This document shows positions 1-7,500 of a stretch of DNA of 8,700 nt, one piece after another (position 1 is the first letter of the stretch; each line of letters opens with the position of its first letter). The stretch is from positions 1 through 8,700 of the forward strand of contig CAJKXG010000044.1 of NCBI GenBank assembly GCA_905203795.1. Reading direction: 5' to 3'. The notes below the pieces were generated by a model that was not told the DNA's origin, did not search any database, and was given only the letters and a program-made list of their open reading frames with translations. The DNA is from an uncultured Oscillospiraceae bacterium (GTDB taxonomy: Bacteria; Bacillota; Clostridia; Oscillospirales; Acutalibacteraceae). The translations under genes and the position numbers were made by a program.

Positions 1-38
1 CCCGCCGCGCCACCGCCTACGATGGTGATATCCCACAT
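1..38 (-). CDS. N-terminal fragment of a dinucleotide-binding (probably FAD-dependent) oxidoreductase
   Basis: Only the first 12 codons and part of a 13th are in the window; the gene continues beyond base 1. The visible peptide is MWDITIVGGGAAG. It is the first beta strand and glycine-rich turn (G-x-G-x-x-G) of a Rossmann fold that binds the ADP part of FAD or NAD(P). Such a motif directly at the N-terminus is typical of FAD-dependent oxidoreductases, including the HI0933/BaiN-like family, but the family cannot be fixed from so little sequence. The ATG (38-36) is preceded by a good ribosome binding site, GAGGGAG, with a 5-base gap (bases 50-44 read leftward). The start lies 13 bases after the stop of the upstream membrane-protein gene, so the two are very probably co-transcribed. 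Confidence 0.72.
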   Translation of the reverse strand, partial: MWDITIVGGGAA

Positions 39-51
39 AGCCGCTCCCTCT

Positions 52-552
52 TTAATGCAGCAACGCCGGAATGACGTAGCTGATGATGGACATGATCACA
101 CCGGCGGTCAGCACGCCGACCGCGATGGTGGGAAACGCGCGGCGGACACGCATGTCGAGCATGGCGGCGAGCAGCGCGCCCGTCCACGCGCCCGTACCGG
201 GCAGCGGGATCGCCACAAACAAAAACAGCCCCATGACCTCATACCGCAGGACTTTTTCGCGGTTTTTTTCCACCTTCCGCTCCATCCAGTCGGCAAGCGG
301 ACGCAGATGCTTGGTGGTTTTGAGCCAGTTGAAAAAGGGACGGATGAAAAAGAGGATGAAAGGAATGGGCAGCAGATTGGCCGCCAGACAGATCAGAAAC
401 GCCGGAACAAACGGCACCTGTAACAGGCTGGCGGCGATCAGTCCGCCGCGCAGCTCCAGCAGCGGCAGCAGCGAAATGAGAAACACCGTCAGCTCCGCCG
501 GTATGGTTGTCCCGAAAAATTCCACCAGTGTATTTGCCAGGTTTTCCGCCAT
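52..552 (-). CDS. COG2426 / Sm_multidrug_ex family integral membrane protein (putative small multi-drug export protein)
   Basis: A 166-aa polytopic membrane protein with about four to five hydrophobic segments (roughly residues 17-32, 36-58, 59-76, 106-131 and 142-165) and a charged, Lys/Arg-rich cytoplasmic stretch at 78-104. Two family signatures are visible: P-L-L-E-L-R-G-G (30-37) and the re-entrant-like PLPGTGAWTG (116-125). Both are characteristic of the COG2426/PF06695 family. The 'drug export' label is historical and the true substrate is unknown. The frame extends upstream to a GTG at 576. The ATG at 552 is preferred because AAAAAGGATG lies about 10 bases before it, like the AAAGGA sites of the other genes here. 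The promoter at 594-622 would also leave the GTG almost no leader. The oxidoreductase follows 13 bases downstream in the same operon. Confidence 0.9.
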   Translation of the reverse strand: MAENLANTLVEFFGTTIPAELTVFLISLLPLLELRGGLIAASLLQVPFVPAFLICLAANLLPIPFILFFIRPFFNWLKTTKHLRPLADWMERKVEKNREKVLRYEVMGLFLFVAIPLPGTGAWTGALLAAMLDMRVRRAFPTIAVGVLTAGVIMSIISYVIPALLH

Positions 553-593
553 GTCATCATCCATCCTTTTTTGCACAATGCTTTCAGTTTTTT

Positions 594-622
594 ATCATAT
601 CATACGGCGGACAAGCCGTCAA
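594..622 (-). promoter_or_regulatory. Sigma-A-type promoter for the leftward COG2426-oxidoreductase operon
   Basis: Read leftward, the -35 box is TTGACG (622-617), then a 17-base spacer, then the -10 box TATGAT (599-594). A second overlapping TATGAT lies at 604-599, but with a spacer of only 12 it is unlikely to be used. Transcription should begin near 587. That gives a leader of about 35 bases with the ribosome binding site just upstream of the ATG at 552. The box match and spacing are near consensus; the exact start is inferred. Confidence 0.75.
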
Positions 623-794
623 GTAAAATAGCTATGAACGATACCATGCCGCTATGTCGGCATGATCGGCGATATTTTAGAGATTGCTTGAAAAAGAGCG
701 GAAAATTTGCAGGAAACATTTGTGCAAGTTACACAGGAGAAGCGGGGCGACTTTTGTAGTATCATCCAATGATTAAAAAAACCTCCAAAACGCA
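623..794. other. Non-coding divergent intergenic segment
   Basis: This segment separates the leftward operon promoter from the rightward promoter of the first glycosidase gene. It is noticeably AT-richer than the flanking genes. No open frame with a ribosome binding site was found on either strand. Apart from the dyad at 645-664, the only other candidate is a poor promoter-like pair, TTGCAG/TACACA, near 706-734. It is far weaker than the promoter at 795-823. Confidence 0.6.
645..664. repeat. Perfect 7-bp dyad, possible operator
   Basis: CATGCCG (645-651) and CGGCATG (658-664) are exact inverted repeats separated by 6 bases. The dyad sits about 22 bases upstream of the -35 box of the leftward promoter, where an activator or repressor could bind. 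It has no T-tract and follows no gene end on either strand, so it does not look like a terminator. Its function is not known and it could be chance. Confidence 0.35.
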
Positions 795-823
795 TTGATT
801 CTTATCCGAAAAAACGGTATACT
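795..823 (+). promoter_or_regulatory. Strong sigma-A promoter for the first dockerin glycosidase gene
   Basis: The -35 box is TTGATT (795-800), the spacer is exactly 17 bases, and the -10 box is TATACT (818-823). Transcription should start near 830, giving a leader of about 75 bases before the ATG at 904. It is one of the two best promoter matches in the window and faces away from the leftward operon. Confidence 0.75.
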
Positions 824-827
824 GAAA

Positions 828-860
828 GCCGAACGGAGTATCGGTATCTGCAAAGCTCCG
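828..860 (+). promoter_or_regulatory. Leader RNA segment able to form an H-type pseudoknot
   Basis: Bases 828-832 (GCCGA) can pair with 841-845 (TCGGT, one G-U pair). The loop they close contains CGGAG (834-838), which is complementary to CTCCG (856-860). This gives two 5-bp stems with connecting loops of 1, 2 and 10 bases, a geometry compatible with an H-type pseudoknot. The alternative is a plain hairpin using only the second stem. The segment lies between the predicted transcription start (about 830) and the ribosome binding site (888-893). Stem one could be lost if transcription starts a little later. It matches no riboswitch class I recognise. Confidence 0.25.
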
Positions 861-903
861 AAAGGTAAAAGGGATTTTGAACGACGGAAAGGATGTAGAA
901 CAA

Positions 904-3900
904 ATGAAACATAAGCATCGTGCGGTTTTGTCGTTGTTCTTGTCGTTGGCCATGCTGGTCGCGTTGATTCCGGCAAGCAATGTGATGGCGGAAGACGACG
1001 AGGAAACGGTGATTCCGGAGTATTATGTGTTGGATGATTGCGATACGCAGACGTATTTCACGTCTGTTGCGCTGGAGGATTCCTCGAAAATGCAGGGGAG
1101 AGCCTCGTTGAAAATGGGCGGCAACAAGGAGTTCAGCTTGAGCAACAGTGTGCAGTTCAAGTTGGCTGCTCCGCAGGACATTGCCGCATGGTATCTGGAA
1201 ATGTGGCTGTATATCGACAATGTGAGCCGTGTCTCCATGCAGAGCAGCTATCTTGAGTTGAGCCAGACCACCGATACGCTGGCGCAGTGGAAGATGAGCA
1301 AGCTGAAACTGAAAAACGGCTGGAACAAGATCCAAGTGCCGGTGCAGAGCGCCAGCGTCAAGAAGAATCTGGCGGGCTTCACGACGATCAACAAGTTCAC
1401 GGTCAAGATTTCGCCCACTGCTGCGGTGAACATCCGTGTGGACGACATCTGCTTGGCGAAGGCGGTCGTGGCGGCGAGCAAAGCGGAACTGGCGGATCTG
1501 ATCGAACAGGCCGAGACATACACCGACGAGATGCTGCAGTCGTACACGGAAGCGGTGCGCAATGCCTTTGTGGCGGCGCGCGATGCGGCCGTTGCCAAGC
1601 AGGCGGATGAGGATGCCTCGCAGCGCGACGTCGATTTGGCGGCGGAAAGTCTGCAAAATGCGCTGAACGCGTTCGGCTTCGACGGATACACCGCCGATGA
1701 GACGGGCACGATCGCGTACATTGATTTCAATACCAAAACATATTACGGTCTGGACGCTTTCACGCCGGATGAGGTAGTCGAGAACTACAACGGCAGACGG
1801 GCGGCGCATGTGACCGACGCGTTGTATCTCGATGTGAAGGATTCCTATGTCGGCGCGGATGCGGCGGATCTGCGGTTCACCTTCTATTATTACGACGACG
1901 AAGCCGCCGGCGATGCGGCTCTGAACATGCAGTACAACAGTAAAACCGCCGATCAAGCGGTGACGGCGGACGCTGTGAAGCCGGCCGGCGCCAAGATGTG
2001 GAAGTTTGCGACGATGCGGGTGCGCGATGCCGCCTTGGCGGGCAAGATGGAAGTCAACGGCCGCGGCTACGATGTGGCGCTGGTGTTGCAGGGCGGACTC
2101 AAGGACGCCTACATCTCCCGCATCGAAGTCAAGCGCATCACGGAAGAGGATGTGAGCGAGTCCGACCCGCCGACGTTTGCTCCGCAGACCGAGCAGAACA
2201 ACATCATCGGCGCGGTGACGGCGGGCTATCAGGTGTGGTTCAACGCGCATTCGTGGCATCACTGGGCAGGTCGCGGTGCGAACATCCCGAAGAAGGATGG
2301 CGTGAACGTCGAGATCTGGCCGTATGTGGATGACTATAAGGCGAACGGCGCGACGCTGTATCAGACCGAATTGGGCGATCTGGGCAACGGCGCGAAGGCA
2401 GAGGTGTTCAACTCGACCGATAAAGAGATCATCGAGACGCACTTCCAGTGGATCACGGAGTACGGGATCGACTGCTTGGCGGTGCAGCGCTTCAGCGGTG
2501 CGGCTCAGCCGACCAAGATTCCCGAAGAGAAGAACCATCTGATCACCATCAGGGATATGGCGGAGAAATACAACAAAGCGTTCTATGTCATGTATGACTT
2601 GAGCGGCTGCGGCTCCAAGGATCAGGATGCGCTCTACAAAGAGATCACCTATGACTATGTGCTGAACATGGAGCAGACCAATGTGGCCACTTCCACCGCG
2701 TATGCGCATGCGGACGGCAAGCCCGTGGTGTGCATCTGGGGTATCTCCGGCGATCCGGAATCCAACTATGTCATCGGCGAGACGGCGGTCAAGCTGGTGA
2801 GCTTCTTCCAGAGCCGCGGCTATTATGTCATCATCGGCACGCCGGACAACGATTATTCCAAGCGCGAGGGCATCTATCGCCAGCCGTTTGAGATGACGGA
2901 TATGATCTCGCCGTGGACGGTCGGTCGTTATGGCTCGAACGCCAATTCGTACAATAGCTGGCTGACCAATCACATCAAGATCGACCAAGAGTTCTGCGAG
3001 ACATACGGCAATGATTATCAGCCGGTCGTGTTCCCGGGCTTCGGCTGGACAAACCTCGCCAATGACGGCGCTCCGAACTCTCACCCGCGTAATCAGGGCA
3101 ACTTTGTCTGGGGACAAATTCAGAATATTATCAATAACGGTATCAACACGGTCTATCTGGCGATGTTCGATGAGTATGATGAGGGCACGGCGTATATGAA
3201 GGGCTCCTCCGACTACTTCGATATCCCGACCGATCAGTATTTTATGACCTATGCGACAGACGGTATTTGGCTGTCCAACGACTACTATCTGCGCGTGGTC
3301 AGCGAAGTGTCGAAGCTGCTGAAAGGGCAGCGCGAGAATTCCGTGGTGCTGGATATTCCGTATTCGCGCGGTCCTGTTTACTGGCGCAACAGCTTTGAGC
3401 AGCGCTGGACGACCTATCTGAAGAATAAAGGCACCGAAAAGTATACGATTCTGTGCCCGATTGATGTGGGCGCGCGTTCGATCAGCAGTTATGAAGCGGA
3501 GAATGCCGACTATACGATGAAGGTCTACGAGGGCGATACGGAGTATGCCTATGTGGAGAATGACGAGAACCAGAAACAATACGGCACGTCGCTGGAGGGA
3601 ACGGGTGTATTCCGCAATGTGGACGGCGGTTTGACCAAGTCCGGCGAGTGGGCGTTCCAGTTTAACGGCACGGCGGAATCCAAGACCAAATCCACCGTTA
3701 CCTGCCTCATTGCTCCGGCGGATACCATGGTGTCCGCAGCGGGTTTGACGCTGAAATACAGCCTGTACGCCGTCAACGACCTTGGTCGATATGTCTTTGT
3801 CGATCTGCTGTTTGACGATGGAGAGCGGCTGAGCGATAAGATGAGCGGTGTGAAGCAATCGATTTCCACCACCGGCAAATGGACGGATCTCACCTTGGAA

Positions 3901-4425
3901 TTGTCGCCGTCGTTGGCTGGCAGCCGTATCCAATATGTGTTGGTCAGTTACGATCATCCCGCCGAGGGCGAATTCGACGCGTATATCGACGATATCATTC
4001 TGGAAACCACCGGCACGAAGAAGGAAATGCTGAGCAGATCCATCACGGCTTCGGAAAAGATGCTGACAGGCGCCTACACCGAAGACACGCTGGCGGCGCT
4101 GAAAGCGGCGGTGGAGAACGCCAAAGCGGTGCAGGATAAGGCGACTGCCACGGACAGCGTGCGTTTGGCGGCTGTTCAGGCGGTGGACGACGCCATCCGC
4201 GCTCTGGAATCGAACGGTTCGGGCGAATCCGGTCTGCCGGGCGACGTCAATGACGACGGCAATGTGGATTCCAGCGACGCGCGTATCATCCTGCAATATT
4301 CGGTCGGCAAGGTCGAACTGAGCAGCGATGAGATCGCTCGTGCGGATGTGGATAACAGCGACAACATCGACAGCAGCGACGCCCGTATCGTGCTCCAGAT
4401 CGCGGTGGGCAAGTATACCATCTGA
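904..4425 (+). CDS. Secreted dockerin-bearing GH71/GH99-like glycoside hydrolase, paralogue A
   Basis: A 1173-aa exported enzyme, probably attacking an extracellular polysaccharide or glycan. The signal peptide is 1-29, cleaved after V-M-A. Next come a beta-sandwich, probably carbohydrate-binding, module (about 40-187, ending IRVDDICL), a FIVAR-like helical module (190-258), and a second beta-sandwich module (268-412). The catalytic domain spans about 420-808, with landmarks YQVWF (442-446), W472, YDLSG (564-568), PWTVGRY (670-676) and PGFGW (711-715). Its DEYDEGT segment places E757 and E760 in the E-x-x-E spacing of the GH99 catalytic carboxylates. A third beta-sandwich (about 880-1035), a second FIVAR-like module (1039-1103) and a type I dockerin (1113-1173) follow. 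The first dockerin loop has D1114, N1116, D1118, N1120, D1122 and D1125; the second has S1152 at position 5. The ATG at 904 is chosen over TTG 877 because AAAGGA (888-893) precedes it and the signal peptide starts there. Substrate unknown. Confidence 0.93.
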   Translation: MKHKHRAVLSLFLSLAMLVALIPASNVMAEDDEETVIPEYYVLDDCDTQTYFTSVALEDSSKMQGRASLKMGGNKEFSLSNSVQFKLAAPQDIAAWYLEMWLYIDNVSRVSMQSSYLELSQTTDTLAQWKMSKLKLKNGWNKIQVPVQSASVKKNLAGFTTINKFTVKISPTAAVNIRVDDICLAKAVVAASKAELADLIEQAETYTDEMLQSYTEAVRNAFVAARDAAVAKQADEDASQRDVDLAAESLQNALNAFGFDGYTADETGTIAYIDFNTKTYYGLDAFTPDEVVENYNGRRAAHVTDALYLDVKDSYVGADAADLRFTFYYYDDEAAGDAALNMQYNSKTADQAVTADAVKPAGAKMWKFATMRVRDAALAGKMEVNGRGYDVALVLQGGLKDAYISRIEVKRITEEDVSESDPPTFAPQTEQNNIIGAVTAGYQVWFNAHSWHHWAGRGANIPKKDGVNVEIWPYVDDYKANGATLYQTELGDLGNGAKAEVFNSTDKEIIETHFQWITEYGIDCLAVQRFSGAAQPTKIPEEKNHLITIRDMAEKYNKAFYVMYDLSGCGSKDQDALYKEITYDYVLNMEQTNVATSTAYAHADGKPVVCIWGISGDPESNYVIGETAVKLVSFFQSRGYYVIIGTPDNDYSKREGIYRQPFEMTDMISPWTVGRYGSNANSYNSWLTNHIKIDQEFCETYGNDYQPVVFPGFGWTNLANDGAPNSHPRNQGNFVWGQIQNIINNGINTVYLAMFDEYDEGTAYMKGSSDYFDIPTDQYFMTYATDGIWLSNDYYLRVVSEVSKLLKGQRENSVVLDIPYSRGPVYWRNSFEQRWTTYLKNKGTEKYTILCPIDVGARSISSYEAENADYTMKVYEGDTEYAYVENDENQKQYGTSLEGTGVFRNVDGGLTKSGEWAFQFNGTAESKTKSTVTCLIAPADTMVSAAGLTLKYSLYAVNDLGRYVFVDLLFDDGERLSDKMSGVKQSISTTGKWTDLTLELSPSLAGSRIQYVLVSYDHPAEGEFDAYIDDIILETTGTKKEMLSRSITASEKMLTGAYTEDTLAALKAAVENAKAVQDKATATDSVRLAAVQAVDDAIRALESNGSGESGLPGDVNDDGNVDSSDARIILQYSVGKVELSSDEIARADVDNSDNIDSSDARIVLQIAVGKYTI
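4288..4311 (+). repeat. 24-bp exact match to the dockerin of paralogue B (copy 1)
   Basis: These 24 bases in the first dockerin repeat of paralogue A are identical to 8021-8044 in the second dockerin repeat of paralogue B. They encode ILQYSVGK. The flanks also match with isolated differences. Confidence 0.85.
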
Positions 4426-4443
4426 TCATACAGTATCGGTGAA

Positions 4444-4483
4444 AAACAGCAGGAAACGGAGATCTTGTCGTTTCCTGCTGTTT
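4444..4483. terminator. Long inverted repeat between the two glycosidase genes, possible terminator or attenuator
   Basis: Bases 4444-4458 and 4469-4483 form a 15-bp perfect stem closing a 10-base loop, 18 bases after the stop codon of paralogue A. On the + strand the right arm ends in only three T's followed by GGAT, so it is a weak rho-independent terminator. On the - strand the stem is followed by a longer T stretch, complementary to the A run at 4442-4446. It may cause partial termination, protect the 3' end of the first transcript, or act as a DNA or RNA control element. Its right half overlaps the candidate promoter of paralogue B. Confidence 0.6.
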
Positions 4484-4492
4484 GGATATAAA
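4465..4492 (+). promoter_or_regulatory. Candidate promoter for paralogue B, embedded in the hairpin
   Basis: TTGTCG (4465-4470) and TATAAA (4487-4492) are separated by 16 bases, an acceptable sigma-A promoter. The predicted start near 4499 gives a leader of about 54 bases to the ATG at 4553. The -35 box lies partly in the loop of the inverted repeat, and the spacer contains most of its right arm. The second gene may therefore be transcribed both on its own and by read-through. Confidence 0.45.
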
Positions 4493-4552
4493 AGAAGCGA
4501 GATCGTCGGTCGTTTGATCGGGGTTTCCGCCAAGAAAGGAATGGATGAAAGA

Positions 4553-7500
4553 ATGAATCTGAGCGTTGGACGACGCACCATGCTGTCCTTGCTGCTGACA
4601 TTGGCGCTGGCAGTCGGGATGTTGCTGCCGGTGTTACCGTCGCTGCCGGCGACGGCTGTGGAGGAGGAGACGCCCGCCTATTATGTGCTGGACGACTGCG
4701 ACACGCAGGCGCATTTTACCTCCTCGTGTTCTTTAGACAATACGTCTAAAATGCAGGGATTGGCGTCTCTGAAAGCCGGCGGCAACGGCGAAATGACCAT
4801 GAAAAACGTGATTAACTTTAAGCAGGCAGCTCCCGAGGACTTGTCTGCGTGGTATCTGGAGATGTGGCTGTACATTGACGATGTGTCCCGTGTGACTCCG
4901 TCGAGCAGCTATATCGAGTTGAGCCAAACGACCGACACGCTGGTGCAGTGGAAGCTGAGCAAACTGGAAGGACTGAAAAGCGGCTGGAACAAGGTGCAGG
5001 TGAAGCTCCAGAATGCCAGCACGAAAAAGAATCTGTCCGGGTTCACGGAGATCAATTTCTTGGCGGTGAAATTGACGACCACCAAAGCGGTCAATATTCG
5101 CATCGACGACATCTGCCTCTCCAAAGAAGAGGTCGCCGGCGATCTGACAGCGCTGAACCAGTGGATCGCCACCGCGGAGGAATTGGACAAGACCGATCTC
5201 AGCGGTTATGACGAGAAAAATGTTCAAAACTTTAAAGACACGCTGGCATTGGCCAAGGAGTACCTGACCGATCATTCGCAGCGTGATGTGGATGTGGTGA
5301 CGGAGAACCTGAAAAAGGCGATCCAGGCGTTCGGCATGGAGGGCTTTAAGGAAGACCTCGAATCCGCCGTTGCCTACATCGATTTTTCGCAAAAGACTTA
5401 CAGCAAGCTGGAATCCTTCAGCTTGGTCAACAAAAACGGAGAAGGCTCGATCGGCGAGTGCGCCGGTAAAGAAGCGGCGACCTTTGACCAGGCGCTGCGG
5501 CTGGCGGTCAACAGCGGCTATATCGGCAGCGGCGACCGCGCCATCCGTGTGAACTATACCTATTACGACGCCGAAGCCGGTGCGATGTCGCTGCTGTACA
5601 ACAGCACGGATGCGGCGGACAAAAAGGCGGACAGCGTGACTTTCGCCGGTTCGGGCAAATGGGTGCGCCGTTCGATCCGTCTGGATGACGCCGCGCTGGC
5701 ACATCTGCTGGCAGGCAAGGATCTCGCGCTGGCAGTCGACAGCGGCGTGGGCTATGTGTCCCGCGTGGAGATCAAGCTGATCACGGATGAAGATCTGACG
5801 GAGAGCGAGCCGCCCGCATTCCCGCCCATGACGGACGTCAACAATTTCAAGGGCAAGAGCATCGCGGGCTACCAGATGTGGTTCCGCGCCAGCAACGGCC
5901 AGAGCGGCTGGGTGCACTGGGCCGGCGGCAACATTCCGAGCAATGGCCGGGTTTCGTTTGAACAGTGGCCGGACACCTCGGATTATCCGAGCTCCGTGCT
6001 GGAAAACACCGCGTTCAACAATCTGGGCGACGGTCGTCCGGCGCAGTTGTTCACCTCCGCGATGGATGCCACTGTGGACACACAGGTGTCGTGGATGGCG
6101 GATTACGGTGTGGACGGCTTTGCGATCCAGCGGTTCTACGGAACCTATCTCGGTCCGAAGGCGGAGGGACGCACCAATCTGGATATGGCGAAGGATGCGG
6201 CGGAGAAATATAACCGCCTGTTCTACATCATGTATGACCTCAACTATGCGTACAACGACGGCATGGCGGCGGCGGAACGCCTGAAGACCGACTTTGTGAA
6301 TAACATCGAGGGTCGCGGGCTGATCTCTTCCACCAGCTATGCGCAGATGGACGGTAAGCCTGTTGTCTGCATGTGGGGTCTGGATCCGAACAGCACCTCC
6401 TATGCGACGCATGATGCGACGCTGGAATTCATCAACTGGCTGAAGGAACGCGGCTATTTTGTCATCGGCGGCACATCCAACAACGAGTGGACGACCGACG
6501 AAGTGTTTGACGATGTGTATCAAGCGCTGAATATGATCTCGCCGTGGACGGTGGGTCGGTATTCCTACGGCAGCGTGGACAACTGGATGAACAACAATGT
6601 CCCGAAGCACATGGAATATTGCAAGAAATACGGCATTGAATATCAGCCGGTCGTGCTGGCGGGCTCCGCGTGGCACAACCACAACTGGGGTATGCCCAAT
6701 GACACGCCGCGTCTGGCGGGCGAGTTCCTGTGGCGGCAGGCGACCAAGCTGAAGAGCATGGGCGCGGGCTGTGTTTACTTCGCCATGTACGATGAGTACG
6801 ACGAGGCGACCGCTATCATGAAGGGTGCGCAGGACTCCTACGATATTCCGCAGGATGAGCAGTACTTCCTGACATTGGCGACTGACGGCTTCTGGCTGTC
6901 CTCGGATTTCTATCTGCGTATGGCCGGCTCGGTTGCCCGTATGATGCGCGACGAGATCGAGAGTACTACCGAGATTCCGGAAGTGTATTCGGAAGGTCCG
7001 ATCTACTGGCGCAACAGCTTTGAGTATCGTTGGACGCCTGTTTACAAGGAAAATGAGGGCGGCGGCGGACGCACGCCGGTCAACCGTGTGTTGGCTTCGC
7101 TGGATGTCGGCGCTGACTCTGTCTATGAGATCGATAGCCTGAATGTGGAAATGATCACCAAAGAGTACGAGTGTGATCGGGCGGTGGAATACAAGGCGGA
7201 CGATACGTCGTACAAGGCGTACGGCACGAATGCGATCGGCACGGGCATCCACTACGATCCCGATGCTTCCCGCACCGCCAACGGCGTCTGGAGTCTCCAG
7301 TTCAACGGTCAGGCGACCTCCGCCTCCAAGGCGTATGTCAAGATGCAGTTGGCAAGCTGTGATTTCACCGTTTCGGCGGCGAATATGCAGCTCACCTATC
7401 AGGTGCGCGCGGAGAATGCGCTCGGCGCGTATGTGTATCTCGATCTGATCTTTGAGGACGGCAGCATGCTGAGCGATGTTGTCTCCGGTGTTAAGACGAC

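Noticed and set aside
553..576. GTG start at 576 for the COG2426 protein
   Set aside because: The predicted transcription start near 587 leaves too short a leader, and the clear AAAAAGGATG site fits the ATG at 552.
849..860. GCAAAGCTCCG segment resembling part of a cyclic-di-GMP-I (GEMM) riboswitch
   Set aside because: The partner helix with its GGCAAACC and GAAA tetraloop elements is missing upstream, and the predicted transcription start at about 830 leaves no room for them.
877..903. Nine-codon N-terminal extension of the first glycosidase from a TTG
   Set aside because: The AAAGGA ribosome binding site lies inside this extension, and the ATG at 904 begins a textbook signal peptide.
802..4296. 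Open frame of more than 1100 codons on the - strand opposite the first glycosidase gene
   Set aside because: Its codons are exact reverse complements of the sense codons, and it stays open only because the sense gene avoids TTA, CTA and TCA. The peptide is rich in Arg, His and Ile without domains, and the sense strand encodes a clear signal peptide, glycosidase and dockerin.
4328..4552. N-terminal extension of the second glycosidase into the end of the first gene
   Set aside because: It would overlap the dockerin coding sequence of the first gene and bury the signal peptide; the upstream residues show no domain character and a good ribosome binding site precedes 4553.
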